Part shown: piece after piece, positions 13,932-23,900 of the stretch
How the letters are laid out: each line of letters opens with the position of its first letter
Numbering within the stretch: position 1 is the stretch's first letter
Origin: Chloroflexota bacterium
Lineage (GTDB): Bacteria; Chloroflexota; Anaerolineae; Aggregatilineales; Phototrophicaceae
Assembly (NCBI GenBank): GCA_026706445.1
Contig: JAPOYT010000007.1
Location: 5,734-37,828 of the forward strand
Length of the DNA stretch: 32,095 bases
Reading direction: 5' to 3'
Program-made: the position numbers and the translations under genes
The notes under the pieces: model-generated
Databases searched by the model: none
Seen by the model: only the letters and a program-made list of their open reading frames with translations
Told to the model about the DNA's origin: nothing

Positions 13932-14452
13932 TACCGAAACACCCCGGTCAGATACTGCATCAAGCTGAGGTCAAATTGGGCCGGCTCATGGACCGCCGCC
14001 ACCATGCGCATGATATTTGACCGGTGGGTCGAGCCCTGGTATATGACATTGATGATGAGCTGCCATGCCAGCAACTCGGCTTCGCCGCCCTCAGCGGGGA
14101 ATCGACAAGCCGAGACAAGCAGGTCGGCGTCAAGCTCTTTTGCGAACTGCCTCCACTCGCCGTGCAGCGCGCGCCACTGACCGCGCATCAGAGCCCGATC
14201 CGGAGCGTCGGGTATTTCACGCGCAGAATTCTGCGCATCGCCACGAACACTGCGCAAACATTTTCGCTCGGTCTCAATAATTTGCCAGCATTCCCGCTGT
14301 ATGGAACCGGCGCCAAAGGGGACAGCCTGTACGAACTGCGCGTCAGACAAAGGCGCGATGGCGAGCTGCCAGACGCGCCCGTCTTCCCAGCAGTTATGTT
14401 GGATCAGCTTGCGAAGAAATTCCAAATTGCATGTGCCGGGGGAACGGCTCAT
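13931..14452 (-). CDS. DinB-family paralogue (DinB-A) lacking two metal-ligand histidines
   Basis: 173 residues from the ATG at 14452. The frame is open to 14512, but that upstream start lies inside the tRNA-Met gene and is rejected. The fold pattern matches the next gene: GAGSIQRECWQ aligns with its WGSLQRECVH, and STHRSNIMRM with its TLHRAEMRQM. Of the three metal ligands only the last remains (H143). The other two positions are Gln (Q57 and Q139). It may therefore bind no metal or a different one, and could form a heterodimer with DinB-B. The stop overlaps the DinB-B start. It directly follows the tRNA cluster and may be read through from it. Confidence 0.82.
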   Translation of the reverse strand: MSRSPGTCNLEFLRKLIQHNCWEDGRVWQLAIAPLSDAQFVQAVPFGAGSIQRECWQIIETERKCLRSVRGDAQNSAREIPDAPDRALMRGQWRALHGEWRQFAKELDADLLVSACRFPAEGGEAELLAWQLIINVIYQGSTHRSNIMRMVAAVHEPAQFDLSLMQYLTGVFR

Positions 14453-14481
14453 GGTTGCACTGCGCGTTAGATTGACGGTTG

Positions 14482-14554
<73 letters not shown>

Positions 14555-14593
14555 GCGCTATCCTGACCACAAGGAAGTACGATCGCATCGTAG

Positions 14594-14664
14594 AGCGGGT
14601 AACGGGATTCGAACCCGTACTGACACCTTGGAAGGGTGGAGTGCTACCATTACACCATACCCGC
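14594..14664 (-). tRNA. tRNA-Gly (anticodon TCC)
   Basis: Minus-strand cloverleaf with acceptor GCGGGTA/TACCCGC fully paired, anticodon loop CTTCCAA giving TCC, and T arm ACGGG-TTCGAAT-CCCGT. The discriminator is T and CCA is not encoded. It lies 39 bases upstream of the CAT tRNA and is co-oriented with it. Confidence 0.95.
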
Positions 14665-14682
14665 ACGTCCTGTCTTCGGATG

Positions 14683-14756
14683 TCGGGGCGCCCGGATTCG
14701 AACCGGGGGCCTCACGGACCCAAACCGTGCGCGCTACCGGGCTGCGCCACGCCCCG
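14683..14756 (-). tRNA. tRNA-Pro (anticodon TGG)
   Basis: Minus-strand cloverleaf with acceptor CGGGGCG/CGCCCCG fully paired, anticodon arm CACGG-TTTGGGT-CCGTG giving TGG, and T arm CCCGG-TTCGAAT-CCGGG. The discriminator is A. It is the first gene of the three-tRNA cluster, 18 bases before tRNA-Gly. Confidence 0.95.
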
Positions 14757-14865
14757 AATGCCCAACTATCATACTCCAGATTGAGCGCCTCCGTAAACCC
14801 GAAATCTGCCGCGGAAGAGGCGCCGGGCGGCAACGTGTCAGGCATCGACCTAAGAACGTCCTCAG

Positions 14866-15357
14866 CTATTCGTCTGCGATATTGTCTTCGTCCTCATCGC
14901 CAAATTGGCGAAGCCAATGTTCGAGATCATCGTCAGAGATCTTTGGATCAATCTCTTCACCGAGATCAATCTGATCTTCACCACTCGAGCGAAGGAGCCG
15001 CCCAAACTCGCTGGAAGTCATCGTCCGCAGGCCGCGGCTGCTGGCGAAGTTCAGCACCTCATGATCCGAAGTGACTACGATCCAGTATTTGGCATCGCGC
15101 GCGCGCTGAATTCGCCGCTTGATGATGACATCGGCGTTGCTGCGCTCGGCGGCGGCAAATGTGACCTTCACCGCGTTGTTTGACATCGCCGATTGCCCGC
15201 CGGGGATTCCGCCATCGAAAACTACGCTGCATTTCTTACCACCGCCGGCAACGAATGACTTCAACTTGTTGACCAGCTTGGCTTCGTCATCTGGATCATC
15301 GAGGCGGATGTCCGGCAGACCGGCGATAAGATTGTGACCGTCGATCAAGTAGGGCAT
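14866..15357 (-). CDS. NYN-domain ribonuclease-like protein (YacP/Rae1-like)
   Basis: 163 residues with a PIN-like NYN fold. The diagnostic start YLIDGHNLI has the first acidic residue at D6. Then come VVFDGG with D48, ADVIIKRRI with D76, and VVTSDHEV with D98. These four acidic residues form the expected metal site for RNA cleavage. The last 35 residues are a very acidic tail rich in Asp and Glu (from SGEDQIDLGEEID on). YacP/Rae1 relatives cut mRNA on the ribosome or act in rRNA and tRNA turnover. Here the gene lies 110 bases upstream of, and co-oriented with, a three-tRNA cluster, which may or may not be functionally relevant. No strong ribosome-binding site is visible. Confidence 0.85.
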   Translation of the reverse strand: MPYLIDGHNLIAGLPDIRLDDPDDEAKLVNKLKSFVAGGGKKCSVVFDGGIPGGQSAMSNNAVKVTFAAAERSNADVIIKRRIQRARDAKYWIVVTSDHEVLNFASSRGLRTMTSSEFGRLLRSSGEDQIDLGEEIDPKISDDDLEHWLRQFGDEDEDNIADE

Positions 15358-15439
15358 GGGTCCAAGAGCTAGCGGCTGTCAGCTTGACGAGTCTGTTTCA
15401 GTCTACCACAGTGGCGGGTCCGAGCTCCTCGTCAGCTGG

Positions 15440-16732
15440 CTAAGCCGCGCCCGCCGCTTCCACATGCAAGGGAATGCCCATCGTGAAGATGCTGCCGACA
15501 TTTGGCCTGCTCTGCACGTCGAGAAAGCCGCCATGCACCTGGCAAATGGCGCGCGCCACGTACAAGCCCTGCCCCAACCCCGGCGCAGTGTCGCCCGCTT
15601 GGTTCACCCGACCACGATAAAAGCGCTCAAATATATGCGGCAGGTCATCCTGGATGATGCCGATGCCGTTATCGCTGACGCTGATCAGCGCGTATCGCTT
15701 GGCGTTGCGCAGTTCCACGCGAGCGGCGACCGCCACATAGCCGCCTTCGCGACTGTAGACCACGCCATTGCGGATTAAATGTCCCAGCGCCCATTGCAGG
15801 CGCGTATCATCGCCACGGACGACTACTCCGCTCAGGTCGCGCGCCATCACCAACAGATCAATGCCACGACTTTTCACCTCGACATCCATGCCATTGACCA
15901 CCGACCAGATTACGTTCTCGACAGGAACGCGTTCGCGCTTGACATCAAAGGCGCCGGCTTGCATCCGCGAGATGTCGAGCAGTTCCAGCGCAAGTTGATC
16001 GAGGATATCGACGTTGCGCAGCAGTTTATCCAGCAGCAGCTGATTAACATCGCTGTCCTCCGGTTGTCCGCTAAGCAATTCGCCTGCCAACCGGATGACG
16101 CCAAGGGGCCGTTCCATGTCGCGCCCGATATGGGCGACGAAGCCATCTTTCAGCCGTTCCGCCAGAGCGTCATAGGTTACATCGCGCAGGATGACCACCG
16201 TGCCGATACGGCGGTTCGCTTCGTCGCCGATGGCGATCAGCTGCGCCCGCACCAAGCGGTCGTTCAACGGCATCTCTTCCGATTCGCCCAAGGGCGTTAG
16301 CTCGGCCGCGGCGTCTCGCACATCGCGATATTGCTCAAACAAAGTTCCAAGCGCGCTATCCCAAAAGGCGCGCTTGCCGCCGAGCATATCCTGCGCCGCG
16401 CGATTCATCATTGTCACCTTGCCATTCGTATCTTGAACGATGATGCCTTCATCGAGGCTGCTCAACACCTTGGTCAGGCGATCCAAATCGCTGCGGCGCT
16501 GCCGGTCGTCGCTTTCGAGCCGTTCGAATCGGCGGCGCAGGGTCGCGCTTTCGGCCGTATGGCGCTGCGCGATCTGCCTTTGCCGCCGCAGTTCATCTTC
16601 GAGCTGCTGTCGTTGACTCAACCCGCGATATAGACGGCGAAACAGTGATTCGCTCGCCGCGCCAAAGCGGTGAACATCATTAAGATCGGCATTTGCTTCG
16701 CCATGCGCTTGGCCTGGCGCTTCGTTCATCAC
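15440..16732 (-). CDS. PAS/histidine-kinase-like protein lacking the phospho-acceptor histidine
   Basis: 430 residues, no membrane segments, so cytoplasmic. A coiled-coil-prone region rich in Arg, Gln and Glu (about 38-90) leads into a PAS domain (about 84-190, with GIIVQDTNGKVTMMNRAAQ and ending in VILRDVT). The dimerisation helix reads FVAHIGRDMERPL where kinases have FxxxxSHELRTPL. The phospho-acceptor position is R204, not His. The ATPase domain looks intact: N322 in LIRNG, G1 box SDNGIGI (353-359), IFERFYRG, and a G2 box GLGQGL. It could be an allosteric pseudokinase or use another residue (H201 is near). No response regulator adjoins. The neighbour at 16935 is divergently transcribed. 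Confidence 0.85.
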   Translation of the reverse strand: MMNEAPGQAHGEANADLNDVHRFGAASESLFRRLYRGLSQRQQLEDELRRQRQIAQRHTAESATLRRRFERLESDDRQRRSDLDRLTKVLSSLDEGIIVQDTNGKVTMMNRAAQDMLGGKRAFWDSALGTLFEQYRDVRDAAAELTPLGESEEMPLNDRLVRAQLIAIGDEANRRIGTVVILRDVTYDALAERLKDGFVAHIGRDMERPLGVIRLAGELLSGQPEDSDVNQLLLDKLLRNVDILDQLALELLDISRMQAGAFDVKRERVPVENVIWSVVNGMDVEVKSRGIDLLVMARDLSGVVVRGDDTRLQWALGHLIRNGVVYSREGGYVAVAARVELRNAKRYALISVSDNGIGIIQDDLPHIFERFYRGRVNQAGDTAPGLGQGLYVARAICQVHGGFLDVQSRPNVGSIFTMGIPLHVEAAGAA

Positions 16733-16817
16733 GGTCTTATCGGCGCCATAATCCGCCTACCATTAAGGCTTCACTATACTCAAACAAAGATGACAATTTC
16801 TGCCGCGCTAATACACG

Positions 16818-16823
16818 ATTATA
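16818..16823 (-). promoter_or_regulatory. Possible -10 element (TATAAT) for the kinase-like gene
   Basis: A perfect TATAAT reads on the minus strand about 85 bases upstream of the start at 16732. No convincing -35 is seen at the usual spacing. The remainder of the 200-base gap between the divergent genes shows no clear site. Confidence 0.3.
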
Positions 16824-16934
16824 GTTAAAGTCTCATACCTCCGCGAACCGATGGCGGCGCAGATTGCATGCCGCAACAGATGGGCTATCATCGTAGAAGA
16901 AGGGTGACGCAAGCATTGAGGTCGTCTGCCATAA

Positions 16935-17675
16935 ATGCAGAATGTAGCGCCAACCCACCGCTTAAACAGACGCTCGCGCGACTTCTTGATCGCGGCCGCC
17001 GTCGTCTTTCTGATCGGCGCGGCGCTTGCCGTCGCTGGCATTGGCTTGCATGTGTTCAATCTCGTAGTTCCGTCTAATCGCGGCTATGCCATTTACGATC
17101 TGACGCGTAAGGGCCTGCTTTCGTTCGGCGCAGGCGTCTCTTTCGTTTCCATGCTGATGGCGCTGCGCGCTGTCAGTTGGAAGACGGATAACGCGCTGGC
17201 TTGGGAACTCGGCGAATCGCTCGCGCAGCAGCTCGATCGCCAGTTTGTATTCATACGCAATATCAGCGAGCGGTCGCTCGGTTACATCGACGCCGTGCTG
17301 GTCGGCAAACACGGCGTCTTGGTGCTGCGGATCACAAAACGCAAAGGCGAGTTTTACAATGCAGGCGGGGATTGGCTGCGGCGCGGACGCAACGGCAAGT
17401 GGCGACCCATGCGCTGGAATCCCACGCGCGAAGCGGTGGCTGACGCGATGAAGCTGAAGGAATACTTGCAGGATTATCAACTGACGGCGGCGCCGGTATA
17501 CGCCGCTGTGGTCTTCACGCGCGAAGCGCCCGATGCTCAGCTCAGATTGCAGGAGCCGGCCATTCCCGTCGTCCACGCCCGCGGCTTGATTCGTGACCTG
17601 CAGGACAGCTATTTCGCTGATGCCCGTCTGGACGCGGCGACGGTCCAGCAAGTGGTAAACTTGCTTTATCACTAG
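16935..17675 (+). CDS. Membrane-anchored NERD-like protein with degenerate active site
   Basis: 246 residues. Two hydrophobic segments near 17-45 and 61-80 anchor the N-terminus. A cytoplasmic domain follows whose core, GYIDAVLVGKHGVLVLRITKRKG (116-138), matches the NERD nuclease-related domain. NERD proteins normally have E-I-D then E-x-K. Here only the Asp remains (D119). The acidic residue two before it is Tyr (Y117), and the E-x-K positions are R132 and T134. Nuclease activity is therefore doubtful, and a DNA- or protein-binding role is more likely. The gene ends nine bases before the AddB start and so appears to head the AddB-AddA operon. The start codon has only a weak GAGG far upstream. 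Confidence 0.75.
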   Translation: MQNVAPTHRLNRRSRDFLIAAAVVFLIGAALAVAGIGLHVFNLVVPSNRGYAIYDLTRKGLLSFGAGVSFVSMLMALRAVSWKTDNALAWELGESLAQQLDRQFVFIRNISERSLGYIDAVLVGKHGVLVLRITKRKGEFYNAGGDWLRRGRNGKWRPMRWNPTREAVADAMKLKEYLQDYQLTAAPVYAAVVFTREAPDAQLRLQEPAIPVVHARGLIRDLQDSYFADARLDAATVQQVVNLLYH

Positions 17676-17684
17676 GAGACGGCT

Positions 17685-20600
17685 TTGCCTCACATCTTGC
17701 ACCTCGCGCCGGTTGGGACGGACAAGACATCGATAGTTCTGGCTCGGCTGCGGGAAACACTGCAATCGCCGCCCCCTGCCTTGCCAACGGTATGGGCGCT
17801 GTTGGCGACTCGGCGCCAGCAATTGAGTTTCCGGCAGCGGCTGATTGACCAGGACGAACAGGTTTCTTCTTATTTCAACATCGAGTTCTTTAACTTCTAT
17901 TCGCTTAACGCCCGCCTGCTCAAAATCGCGCGGCAATCCGCGCGCCGCCTCAAACCCTTGTCGCGCCTGGTCCTGCTTCGCCGTCTTCTAGCAGAAATGC
18001 TGGCGCAAGATGAACTGGCTTATTTTCATCGGATCGCCACTACGCGCGGTTTCGCCGCGATTTTGGCTGAACTATTTGATGAACTGAAGCAGGCGCGCGT
18101 CGATTTCGCTGACTTCGAGGCGGCGGCGAAGAGCGAAAAAGATAGCGAGATCGCCAAGATCTACCGGCGCTATCAAGAATTGCTCATACAGAGCGATTTC
18201 GCCGATGTAGAGGGCGAGGGTTGGCTGGCGCTGGCGAAAACGCGTGAGCGGCGCGATATCGCGAGCCGCGTCGATATGCTCTTGGTCGACGGCTATGATC
18301 AGTTTACGCTAGTGCAGGCGCAAATGCTGGCGGCGCTGTCACTTTCGATTTCAAACGTCCACATCACTTTGATGGCGCCCCCGGCCGGGCGTGGCGAATC
18401 TCTTCCTCACCGCAGCCTTATCGCTCGTGAAAGGCTGCAACAAGCTTTCGCCGACGCTCAGCTTGACCTGGCAATTGAAACCAGCGAAGCGCGTCCCAGC
18501 AATCGACACACGGATCTTGAAGGGCTGTGCCACGGAATCTTCGGCAGCGGCCGATTTGAGCCGAGTGGCGAAGCCATTCAATTGATTGAAATGCCGAGCC
18601 CGGCCGAAGAAGTGAAGACCGTTTTGCGGAGGATCAAGCGAAAACTGCTGGAAGGCCTTCAAGCGGAAGACATTTTGGTCGCGGTCCGCGATTGGGATCG
18701 CTACGCGGCCTATTTCGAATCCGGGCGCGACGAGTACGAGCTGCCGCTTCTGCTGCACTACGAGCGCTCGCTTCACAAGGCGCCGGTGACCGCCCTTCTG
18801 ATCGAGCTGCTGGGCCTGGCGCCGCGTTTTCGCCGACGCGATCTGCTGGATGTGCTGCGCTCTCCCTATATTGACGCCGGTCTCGACGCCGAGCGCATTG
18901 ACCTGCTGGACAAGCTGAGCATGGAGAAGCGGTTCCTCGGTGGATCAGCGGCCGCTTGGCTGGATATCGTCCGTCTTTCAGGCGCGGCGCCGCGCGATGA
19001 CCGCGAAGACAACCAACGCACGCTACTTGCCGCTGAGCAAAGTGACGAGTTGGTCATGCGCCTGAGCGCCTTCTTCGAAGGGATAACCCCCCCTGAGCGG
19101 GCAGACGTCCCCCGCTATGTGAGTTGGCTGGAGAACCTGCTTGGAAAGGATCCGCATTCCGAAGATTACGACCGCGAACTTCCGGAAGATGCTTGCGCCT
19201 ATTCCCTGCATATCATCGAGCGCGCTGTCCAGACTGACGACCTTAGCGCGGAGATCGCTAGCCGCGACATCATGGCGCTACATGGCTTAAGGCGAATCCT
19301 GCGTGAACTATCGGCGAGCGACGATTTGCTTCGCGCGACATTTGGCGCCGCTGGGACAGTGGACTGGCAGCGCTTCTGGCCCGACCTGAAACATGCGCTG
19401 GAAATCACCCCGATAGAACCCGTCGATCGCTCGCGGGCGGGTCACGTGCTGGTTACGACTGCAACGGAGGCGCGCGGCTTACCGCATAAGCATGTTTACA
19501 TACTCGGTCTCGCGGAAGGCGTCTTCCCCGCGGAAATCACGGAGGACCCGCTCTACTTTGATTCCGAGCGCGAGGAAATGCGTAGGCGCGGCGTCCCGCT
19601 GGAGACTAAGAGCGAGCGCACTGACGACCAAGGCTTGTTCTACGAGCTAGTCAGCCTGCCGCAAGACAGCTTGACCCTGTCCCGCCCGACCTTTCAAGCG
19701 GGCAAAGTTTGGAACGAAAGTCACCTGTGGCGCGCCGTGAGGAGCGTCTTTCCAAAACTCTCCATTGAGAGCCGAACTGTCGGCTCGGTCATCGCGCCAA
19801 AGAACACGGCAAGCGGCGCCGAGCTTATGATCGCAATCGCCGCCCACCAAAGCAGCAGCGACGCGCGCTTGCGGGATTCTACGCTGCGGATGAAAGCCTG
19901 GATGCAGACTCAGCAAACCTACGCGGCGCCATGGCAGCGCGTGGTGTATGGGCGCCGCGTCGAAGAACTCCGGCGCCTTTCCTTTTCGCCCTTCGACCGC
20001 TATAGCGGCATCTTGACGCGCCCGCATCTCTTGGGCGTGGTTGCCGACGAGCTGGGCAGCGAACATGTCTGGAGCGCGACGGAATTAAACGATTACGGGC
20101 ATTGCGGTTTCCGTTATTTCGCCAAGCGCATGCTGAAGCTGGAGACTGTTGAGGAGCCGGATCCCGATATCAGTGCCTTGCAGCTGGGATTGCTCAGCCA
20201 CAGCATCTTGGAAGCGACATACCGGCGAATCAGAACCTGTAAGCTAGACATTGATGAAAGCAACGCGGAAGCGGCTTTGTCAATTTTCGACGAGCAAGCC
20301 ACAGTCTTGCTAAAGGACGCGCCACAAGACTACGGCTTTTTTGCGGGCGTCGCCTGGGAGGAAAGGGCAAAGCTGTTGCGCAAGCGCTTGGCCGCCTTGG
20401 TAAAACTGGATTTCTCGGCGGAAAGTCCCTTATCGAGATTCGGCGCAGGGCGCCAGGTGCGGATGCTGGAGCGGTATTTCGATGAGGCTCTGATCGAAAT
20501 GCCTGGCGAAATGCCCGCGTTGCGCGTTGCCGGATTCATTGATCGTATCGATTGGGCTGATGACGAATTGGTCCTGGTTGATTACAAGACGGGAAGCGGC

Positions 20601-20957
20601 GCCATCAGTCGGCGCCAAATGGAAATCGGGCGTGATTTTCAGATGCTTGTTTACGCGCTGGCGCTGGAATGGGCGGAACGGAACTTGCCTGGCGAGCCGA
20701 GGCTTGCAGGCGGCTTATTCTGGCATTTGCGCAATCTGAAGGCCAGCGGTGTCTATGACGCCGACAGCGAAGACGACCAGGCGGCGTTAGAGACTGCGCG
20801 GCAGCATTTGGCTCGCAATGTGACGCAAGGCCGCCACGGACAGTTCCCGGTTCACGCGACCGAGCTCGAAAGGGGCAAGTGCGCGCGCTACTGCGAGTAT
20901 TCTCACCTGTGCCGTATGCGCGTCACCAGCCGCTTCAAGTCTCTCCCCCCGGCCTGA
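17685..20957 (+). CDS. addB: AddB-like helicase-nuclease subunit with Fe-S-type nuclease domain
   Basis: 1090 residues from a TTG start with AGGAGA five bases upstream. The N-terminal P-loop is degenerate: APVGTDKTSIVL, with Asp where the Gly before Lys is expected. A UvrD-like but inactive-looking helicase core follows (PSPAEEVKTVLRRI, and ATEARGLPHKHVYILGLAEG-type motif V region). The C-terminus is a RecB-type nuclease: GFIDRID, then the catalytic LVDYKTG with D966 and K968. Four cysteines suited to a 4Fe-4S staple are C807 (DYGHCGFRYF), C1066, C1070 and C1076. With AddA it would resect double-strand breaks and load RecA. Order B then A is as in Bacillus. Overall similarity is family-level, so a broader PD-(D/E)XK helicase name is the alternative. 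Confidence 0.87.
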   Translation: MPHILHLAPVGTDKTSIVLARLRETLQSPPPALPTVWALLATRRQQLSFRQRLIDQDEQVSSYFNIEFFNFYSLNARLLKIARQSARRLKPLSRLVLLRRLLAEMLAQDELAYFHRIATTRGFAAILAELFDELKQARVDFADFEAAAKSEKDSEIAKIYRRYQELLIQSDFADVEGEGWLALAKTRERRDIASRVDMLLVDGYDQFTLVQAQMLAALSLSISNVHITLMAPPAGRGESLPHRSLIARERLQQAFADAQLDLAIETSEARPSNRHTDLEGLCHGIFGSGRFEPSGEAIQLIEMPSPAEEVKTVLRRIKRKLLEGLQAEDILVAVRDWDRYAAYFESGRDEYELPLLLHYERSLHKAPVTALLIELLGLAPRFRRRDLLDVLRSPYIDAGLDAERIDLLDKLSMEKRFLGGSAAAWLDIVRLSGAAPRDDREDNQRTLLAAEQSDELVMRLSAFFEGITPPERADVPRYVSWLENLLGKDPHSEDYDRELPEDACAYSLHIIERAVQTDDLSAEIASRDIMALHGLRRILRELSASDDLLRATFGAAGTVDWQRFWPDLKHALEITPIEPVDRSRAGHVLVTTATEARGLPHKHVYILGLAEGVFPAEITEDPLYFDSEREEMRRRGVPLETKSERTDDQGLFYELVSLPQDSLTLSRPTFQAGKVWNESHLWRAVRSVFPKLSIESRTVGSVIAPKNTASGAELMIAIAAHQSSSDARLRDSTLRMKAWMQTQQTYAAPWQRVVYGRRVEELRRLSFSPFDRYSGILTRPHLLGVVADELGSEHVWSATELNDYGHCGFRYFAKRMLKLETVEEPDPDISALQLGLLSHSILEATYRRIRTCKLDIDESNAEAALSIFDEQATVLLKDAPQDYGFFAGVAWEERAKLLRKRLAALVKLDFSAESPLSRFGAGRQVRMLERYFDEALIEMPGEMPALRVAGFIDRIDWADDELVLVDYKTGSGAISRRQMEIGRDFQMLVYALALEWAERNLPGEPRLAGGLFWHLRNLKASGVYDADSEDDQAALETARQHLARNVTQGRHGQFPVHATELERGKCARYCEYSHLCRMRVTSRFKSLPPA

Positions 20958-20964
20958 GCGCTCG

Positions 20965-23900
20965 ATGGAGTTGTCCGCCATGCAGCCGACCGACGAACAG
21001 CGCGATGCCATCTGCGGCGACGACAACCTGATCGTCGTGGCCGGCGCCGGCGCCGGCAAGACACGCGTTCTTGTCGAGCGATACCTGCGGCTGCTGAAAG
21101 ACAATCCCAACTGGCGCATCAACTCGCTGGTGGCGATCACCTTCACGCGCGAAGCGGCTTTCGAGATGCGCAATCGATTGCGGGTAGAGTTGGAGCGGCT
21201 GGCGGACGAAGATGGCAGCACTCATTGGGCGCGTCACCTCTCGCAGCTGGACAGCGCGCGCATCGACACGATCCACGGCTTATGCGCTTCCATATTGCGC
21301 GCCAATGCGGCGCAGGCGGGCATCGACCCCAAGTTTGAAGTGCTGGACGAGAACGAATCGGCACTGCTGCTGAACGACATCGCCGACGATGTTTTGGCTG
21401 CTATCCAAGCGCCGCTGTCGACGCTCTTTGCCCATTATGACGCGTTTCGCATTGAAAACACGCTGAAACAGATGAGCCTCATAAACGCCGAGTACGCGCC
21501 CGTGCCCGATGATCCCGAGGAATTGTTTCGGCTGTGGGAGACGGAGTGGGAAAACGGTGTGTTTGAAGCGAGTCGGCGATTGTCATCAAGTCAAGAACAG
21601 GCCGCCCTACCGAGTATGAGAACCATCCCGCCGGGTGACACGTTAGGCGACCTCGTCAAGCATTACCGGAGCTATCTGCATGTTATCAGCCTGACCGAAA
21701 AGGCAGAGTTTATTGTTCAACTGATGAAGGACTGCCACAAACATGGTATCGTCGGGGGCAAAGGAAGGGCAAAGGCTTGGGGCGGCAGCAAGGCGAAACA
21801 AGAGGCGGCTGGTTCGCTGCGCGACCTGCGTCATCGGGTCAAACAAACGCTCGACGAAATCGGCGACGCGCCGGGCGAATTGGATCGGGCGACGGCGGAG
21901 ATGCTGCCGCTCTGGCATCAGCTTTTGCAGCAAGTGCGGACGACTTATCGCCAATACAAGCAGGAGAATGCCCAGCTCGATTTCGATGATCTGGAGCGGC
22001 TTACGGCCGAACTGCTGCAAGATGAACCGGTGCGCGAGCGCTATCGAAACGCCGAGTTCAAGCATCTGCTGGTCGATGAGTTTCAAGACACCAACGATGC
22101 GCAATGGAAGATCATTCAGTCGCTGACGGACCTAGAGCGCAGCGGCTCGCTCTTTGTCGTCGGCGATCCCAAGCAGAGCATTTATCAGTTTCGCGGCGCC
22201 GATGTCAGCGTATTCAACCAAGTACGCAGAGAAATCGCCAAGTTGGACGGCAGCCGCGAATTGCCCTTGTCGCAATCGTTCCGTAGTCATCAGTCGCTCG
22301 TCGAGCAATTCAACGAGTTATTCGCCAAGATCCTCGTGCGCGACGATGCGAGTCCGGTGAAAGACTACGAAGTCGAATTCGACAAGCCGATGACCGCCTT
22401 CCGCGAAAAGCCGCCCGCCCTGCCCGCGATTGAAGCGCAACTGCTCAACTCTGAAGAGCGTGATGCCGCCGGCGAGCTTGTTGAGCGCCGATCAAGCGAC
22501 GACATGCGCCACTGGGAAGCCTACGAAATCGCATTGCGCATCCAGGCAGTGATCGACGAGCAGCGCCCGGTTTTCGACAAGGACGAACGCCAAGAGCGAA
22601 ACATGGACTACCGTGATGTCGCGATTTTGTTTCAGTCGATGACGAATGTGACGCTGTACGAAGATGCGCTCAAGGCGCATGAGATTCCCTTTCTCACCAT
22701 TGCCGGGCGTGGGTACTTTGAACGGCAAGAAATCTGGGACATGCTAGACTTGCTGCGCTTCTTGCACAATCCGGCTGATGACTTGTCCCTGGCGTCGGCG
22801 CTGCGGTCGCCTATGTTCGCCTTCAGCGACGACCTGCTTTTCGCCCTGCGTCTGATCTGCGATGAAGGCGCCGAGCCGCGCGAACCGCTGCCTTTATGGC
22901 GAGCGCTGCAAGCGGCCGCGGAAAATACTGTGCCCGCCGTCGCCGATTCGGATCTGCCCCTTATTCGACACGCCATGTCCACTATAAGGGATCTGCGCCA
23001 TGTCGCGGGAAAAGTGACGATCTCCGAATTGCTGCGGCGCGCGCTGGCGCTTACCAACTATCTGGCCATCTTGACCGGTTTGCCGGGCGGCGATCGCTTG
23101 CGCGGCAACGTTGAAAAACTGCTGCAACTGGCGGAAGACAGCGGCCGGATCACCTTGGGAAAGTTCACTCGCTTTCTGGTCGACTTGTCCGCCCGAGAAG
23201 CGCGCGAAGGCGAAGCCACACTGGAGCCGGGCAACGCCGTTCGGCTCATGACCGCGCACGCGAGCAAGGGGCTGGAATTCCCGCTCGTCATCTTGGCCGA
23301 CGCGTCCTGGGAACGCGGCAATTGGGGCGCGCCGACCGTGCATGTCGATCCAAAACACGGGCTCAGCTGCAGCATGTACAGCGCGGAAACCAACGCCTAT
23401 GAAAGCGGTTTCGCCCATCGCCGCAATCTGAAACTGCTGGCGCTCAAAGAAGCGGCCGAGCGCAAGCGACTGCTCTATGTGGCGGCGACGCGAGCGCAAG
23501 ATTATCTGCTGATCAGCGGCGCCGCCAAGCAAGGCAAGGCCGGCAAATGGACGGGCCGCGGCTGGCTGAAACTGCTGATGCCGGCTTTGGGTATCAACGA
23601 AGTCACGCAGGAGCCGGAGCAATTGGTAGATTTCGCTGGACACAACCTATGTGTACGAATGCCGCCTTCACCGCCAGAGCAGAGACAATTCCGTCTCTTC
23701 CCCAGTCGCGCGGAACCCTCTTGGGATGCAGCGGTCGATTCGCAAGTCCACCCGCCTCTCGCGCCGCCATTGCTGAAGCCACTCCCAGCAGCCAGCCCCG
23801 CGCATGCGACGCATATCTCGGCGACGCAGCTTGAAGATCTGGGCAGCTCACGGTATGACGCGGACGCGCGCCGGCGGAGCGTTCACGCTCGCCGCTTCCA

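Noticed and set aside
16962-17936. 324-codon frame opposite the NERD-like and AddB genes
   Set aside because: Gln/Arg-rich antisense reading across two genuine genes, with no ribosome-binding site or motif.
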